64,000 nt of DNA from Desulfotomaculaceae bacterium (GTDB lineage: Bacteria > Bacillota > Desulfotomaculia > Desulfotomaculales > Pelotomaculaceae): the NCBI GenBank assembly GCA_028702695.1, contig JAQVOH010000005.1, positions 1-64,000 of the forward strand, read 5' to 3'. The notes under the pieces are model-generated. The model saw only the letters and a list, made by a program, of their open reading frames with translations. It did not search any database and was not told the origin of the DNA. Shown piece by piece: positions 61,027-64,000 of this stretch. Positions within the stretch are counted from its first letter, which is position 1; every line of letters begins with the position of its first letter. The position numbers were made by a program, and so were the translations under genes.

Positions 61027-63459
61027 TCACTTGACTTGCTGTTTTTTGCGCCGTGTATTGCCCCCCACCTTGCGCAGCCCTTCGTTGTATGAGTGGATTT
61101 TCTGGTCGACAAGGTTGAACACGGTACCTGCCGCCGGATAGCTGCCATCCTCCCCCGGTTGGCCCGCCGGCAGGCCGCTTAAAAGCTCAATACCTTCTTC
61201 GATATTTCTGACAGCGTAGATATGGAATAGCTTATTTTTGACAGCCTCCACCACATCTTCCTTGAGCATCAGGTTATCCAGGTTTTGCACCGGGATAACC
61301 ACTCCCTGGTCGCCGGACAGCCCCTTGGCCCGGCACAGGTCATAAAAGCCTTCAATTTTTTCAGTAGCTCCGCCTATCGGTTGGATTTCGCCAAATTGGT
61401 TGACCGAACCGGTTACGGCCAGACCCTGCTTCAAGGGAAGGTCCGCCAGGCTGGATAAAATAGCGTAGAGTTCCGCACTGGAAGCACTATCCCCCTCCAC
61501 CCCATCGTATAGCTGCTCAAAGGTAATCTGGGCAGTAACCCCTAGCGGCTTGCCCTGGGCAAACTTGCCGCCCAGGTAACCTCCCAGGATTAGCACGCCC
61601 TTGTTGTGAATATTCCCGCTCATGTTCGTTTCCCGCTCAATATTAATCACACCACCGCGCCCCATGTAGGTCCTGGCAGTAATCCGCATGGGACGTCCAA
61701 AAGTGTAATCACCCGAGTCGATTACGGAAAGGCCGTTTATCTGACCTATTACAGCGCCACCCGTGTCAATCATTATCGTTTCCTGCAACACCATCTCCTG
61801 CAGCTTTTCCTCAATCCTGTTGGAGCGGTAAATCTTTTCCTTGATAGCCTCGTTGACATGGAAACCTTCCACCCACCCGGAATTTTCCACCTTGGCCCAG
61901 GCCGCGGCCTCGCTGACTATTTCAACCACCTCATTGAAACGGGTGGAGAGTTTGTTCTGGTCTCCGGCCAGGCGCGAGCAGTATTCGATCAGTCTGGCCA
62001 GCCCGCTCCGGCTGAAGTGTTTAAGGTTTTCCCGCCGGCAGACCGAACTTACAAAAGAAGCATAATGGCGGAGATTTTCCGGAGTACGCGGCATTTCCGT
62101 ATCGAAATCAACCTTGACCTTGAACAGCTTTTGAAAATCTTCGTCCACGCTGTACAGAAGGTGGTATAGCATTGGATTACCGATCAGGATGACCTTAACG
62201 TTCAGAGCAATAGGCTCAGGCCTGAGGGTAGCAGTAGGCACCAGACGGTACTGTTCTCCAATGTTTTCAACCTTTGCCTGGCGGTACTTCAGTGCTTTCT
62301 TTAACGTATCCCAAATGAAGGGGTCACTCAGCACGTCCTTGGCCTGCAGGATCAGGTAACCACCGTTGGCGCGGTGGATAGCGCCCGGCTTGACCATCGT
62401 AAAGTCCGTGCTCATGGCCAGTACCTGGCTCCGGTATTCAATTTTGCCGAAAAGATTGTAATAGCTTGAACTGGGCTCAATAACGACCGGGGCGCCCCTG
62501 TTTTGTTCGTTGTTCACAAACAGGTTCACTTTGTAACGGTTAAAAGGATCGGCTTCCTCCTGAGAGACCTGTGAAAGCTCCTGGGCGGGATGTGGTTCGG
62601 TGCCTTTGAACGGTTCCAGGTTGCCGGTTACATCCTTCAGGACTATTTCGAGGTGATTGAGGATAGCAGGAAAGTCCTTGTACTTTTCCTGTAGTTTGCC
62701 AAGCAGTGGTTCTGCGGCAAAGAGAGCGATCTGCTTCTCCAGTTCGTCAATTTTTTCCTTGGCCTGTTTCTCCAGCATCCGCCCGGTATGAAAGGTTCCT
62801 TCCAGCCTTTTCTTGAGTTTACGGCCCTCTTCTTCCATATCCCGCCTCTCCTGGGCAGGTAGTTTCTCATATTCATCCTGGGACAGCGGCTCTCCGTCCT
62901 TGAGAGGTATAAACACAACCCCCTTAGTCGTCTGCTTAAGGTTAAAGCCCGCTTCTCCGGCCTCCTTTTCAAGCTGTTGAAAATAATCAGCCATTTCCTG
63001 GTTCACCAACTGTACTATGGCATCCTTCTGCTGTTCATAGTCGCCACCTTCAAAGGCCTTTGGTAAGGCTATCCGCAGGTCGGAAACAAACTCTTCCATG
63101 CCTTTTTGTAAGCCACGGCCGTCCCCTGCCGGCAGAGAAACTGCCAGGGGACGGTCAGGTTCGGTGAAGTTGTAAATATAACACCAGTCACTAGGCTGGG
63201 AGCGTTTTAACGCCGCCTGAGCGACAACCGCTTGAACGTAAGTACTCTTGCCCGTACCGGGCTGCCCCACCACAAAGATATTGTAACAGGGGGCATCCAT
63301 AGCCAGGCCGAACTGCATCGCGCGCACGGCCCGCTCCTGACCAATAAAGCCGTCAAGAGGCGGCACATCTTCGGTAGTCGTGCAAAAATCAAGTTCCTCC
63401 GGCTTACAAGTCCTTCTCAGCCTTTCAACCGGGACCCTGTGTAATTCCAAGTTTTTCAT
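61027..63459 (-). CDS. Lon-like ATP-dependent protease (S16, AAA)
   Basis: I chose the ATG at 63457-63459 (MKNLELHRVPVERLRRTCKP) after GAGGGGG, giving 810 residues. The Walker A loop is GQPGTGKSTYV (Lys71). An inserted helical region (about 140-260) is followed by LonB-type AAA modules. The C-terminal S16 domain has Ser658 in GDSASSAEL and Lys701 in GATEKIEG, 43 residues apart as in E. coli Lon. It belongs to the Lon-family proteins without the N-terminal substrate domain (LonB/LonC/YcbZ type). It removes misfolded proteins or regulators. Confidence 0.9.
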   Translation of the reverse strand: MKNLELHRVPVERLRRTCKPEELDFCTTTEDVPPLDGFIGQERAVRAMQFGLAMDAPCYNIFVVGQPGTGKSTYVQAVVAQAALKRSQPSDWCYIYNFTEPDRPLAVSLPAGDGRGLQKGMEEFVSDLRIALPKAFEGGDYEQQKDAIVQLVNQEMADYFQQLEKEAGEAGFNLKQTTKGVVFIPLKDGEPLSQDEYEKLPAQERRDMEEEGRKLKKRLEGTFHTGRMLEKQAKEKIDELEKQIALFAAEPLLGKLQEKYKDFPAILNHLEIVLKDVTGNLEPFKGTEPHPAQELSQVSQEEADPFNRYKVNLFVNNEQNRGAPVVIEPSSSYYNLFGKIEYRSQVLAMSTDFTMVKPGAIHRANGGYLILQAKDVLSDPFIWDTLKKALKYRQAKVENIGEQYRLVPTATLRPEPIALNVKVILIGNPMLYHLLYSVDEDFQKLFKVKVDFDTEMPRTPENLRHYASFVSSVCRRENLKHFSRSGLARLIEYCSRLAGDQNKLSTRFNEVVEIVSEAAAWAKVENSGWVEGFHVNEAIKEKIYRSNRIEEKLQEMVLQETIMIDTGGAVIGQINGLSVIDSGDYTFGRPMRITARTYMGRGGVINIERETNMSGNIHNKGVLILGGYLGGKFAQGKPLGVTAQITFEQLYDGVEGDSASSAELYAILSSLADLPLKQGLAVTGSVNQFGEIQPIGGATEKIEGFYDLCRAKGLSGDQGVVIPVQNLDNLMLKEDVVEAVKNKLFHIYAVRNIEEGIELLSGLPAGQPGEDGSYPAAGTVFNLVDQKIHSYNEGLRKVGGNTRRKKQQVK

Positions 63460-63670
63460 AACGAACCCCCTCAACTCCAGACCTTACTTCTATCACGTTA
63501 ATGATATATAAATACTACGTTATTTGGATACCCCCTTCTTTACCACCTTTTCTACATATTTTTTTAGCTTAGATAACCCGGTTCTTTGAAATATCAAGCA
63601 CACCATGAGGCGGACCCAGTTAATAAGGATGACCATACCACGAAACAGTGACAAAGGCGATTTGCTGTCA

Positions 63671-63699
63671 TTGACATAGGCAGCGGCAAATGCTAAAAT
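63671..63699 (+). promoter_or_regulatory. Sigma-A promoter of tRNA-Leu
   Basis: A perfect TTGACA (63671-63676), 17-base spacer and TAAAAT (63694-63699). The tRNA begins 26 bases downstream. Confidence 0.85.
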
Positions 63700-63725
63700 A
63701 CTTATGCGCTATGTAAAAGTCACAT

Positions 63726-63812
63726 GCCCGAGTGGCGGAACTGGCAGACGCACAGGACTTAAAATCCTGCGATGGCAACATCGTACCGGTTCGATTCCGG
63801 TCTCGGGCACCA
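63726..63812 (+). tRNA. tRNA-Leu (anticodon UAA)
   Basis: The acceptor stem GCCCGAG pairs with CTCGGGC. The anticodon stem CAGGA/TCCTG closes the loop CTTAAAA with anticodon TAA. A long variable arm (CGATGGCAACATCG) and the T loop GGTTCGATTCC are typical of class II tRNA-Leu. The discriminator A is followed by encoded CCA. Confidence 0.97.
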
Positions 63813-63900
63813 TTCAAACCTCTAATAACTGAGTCCATAAAAATAGAGAAAAAGAAAAAAAGAGCGTGCAAGAAAAAGGGGGCATTTTGGAATGGTCCTG

Positions 63901-63922
63901 CCCGGCAATAGCCGGGTTTTTT
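63901..63922 (+). terminator. Terminator after the tRNA-Leu region
   Basis: CCCGGC, AATA and GCCGGG form a six-pair GC stem followed by TTTTTTG. It is about 90 bases after the tRNA and suits plus-strand transcripts. Confidence 0.8.
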
Positions 63923-64000
63923 GCTTTTTCTCTATTCCTGGGGTCTATGTAGGCAGTATCAACTCGAATAAATATCATTACCCCAGCTGCCGTTATGCCC

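Overview
The window looks like the chromosome of an anaerobic, endospore-forming, Gram-positive bacterium of the Clostridia. Gene order and protein flavour point to the Desulfotomaculum/Pelotomaculum group (Peptococcaceae). That placement is an inference. What is seen directly: sporulation genes spoIIGA-sigE-sigG, spoVD and spoVE; a T-box leader in front of ileS; meso-DAP-type murE; anaerobic ribonucleotide reductase nrdD-nrdG; and ferrous-iron transport feoAB. Most genes lie on the minus strand, so the biological reading order runs from high to low coordinates.

Region by region, in window order. (1) 1-12.5 kb and 17.5 kb: the start of ileS with its T-box and promoter, then the conserved block downstream of the sporulation sigma factors (divIVA, ylmH, ylmG, sepF, ylmE, ylmD, and ylmC at 17.5 kb). 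It is interrupted by extra genes: proC, an HlyD-like adaptor, a PhoPR-like two-component pair, an MBL/beta-CASP RNase-like protein, an FmdB zinc ribbon, a LysM protein and the nrdR-nrdD-nrdG operon. (2) 18-21 kb: sigG, sigE and spoIIGA. (3) 21.7-43.1 kb: a complete dcw (division and cell wall) cluster. Read in transcription order it is mraZ, rsmH, ftsL, spoVD, murE, murF, mraY, murD, spoVE, murG, murC, murB, murA, ftsQ, two DUF881 genes flanking sbp, ftsA, ftsZ. Two tiny YjcZ-like genes and a third remnant sit on the opposite strand between murA and ftsQ. (4) 43.2-51.3 kb: a PHP phosphatase, a protein often annotated as quinate dehydrogenase, a Fur-family regulator, a DacF-type carboxypeptidase, feoA-feoB behind a perfect Fur box, and a GH18 glycosidase. 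(5) 51.5-57 kb, plus strand: an MFS transporter, a polysaccharide deacetylase and a GlcD/GlcF-like oxidoreductase pair. (6) 57-64 kb: a YkgJ-type protein, an HtrA protease, a SanA/YdcF-type protein, a universal stress protein, an unknown gene, a LonB/LonC-type protease and tRNA-Leu(UAA).

The main theme is growth, division and sporulation: precursor synthesis (mur genes), lipid-linked steps (mraY, murG), septal synthesis (spoVD, spoVE, ftsL, ftsQ), the Z-ring (ftsZ, ftsA, sepF), pole marking (divIVA) and then the switch to the mother-cell and forespore sigma factors. Regulation visible in the sequence includes three 10-bp repeats upstream of mraZ (a likely MraZ operator), NrdR-like boxes upstream of nrdR, Fur boxes upstream of feoA and the ileS T-box.

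The most unusual structure is a family of five ~85-115 bp elements made of three consecutive palindromes. All lie between 3.1 and 21.3 kb. They end in GAGTTCAC, and in three cases they supply the stop codon of the adjacent reading frame. They resemble non-autonomous relics of IS200/IS605-type (TnpB-associated) transposon ends. Other items worth attention are several very small genes with good ribosome binding sites, including one interrupted by an in-frame TGA, and a 110-bp overlap of ftsL with spoVD.
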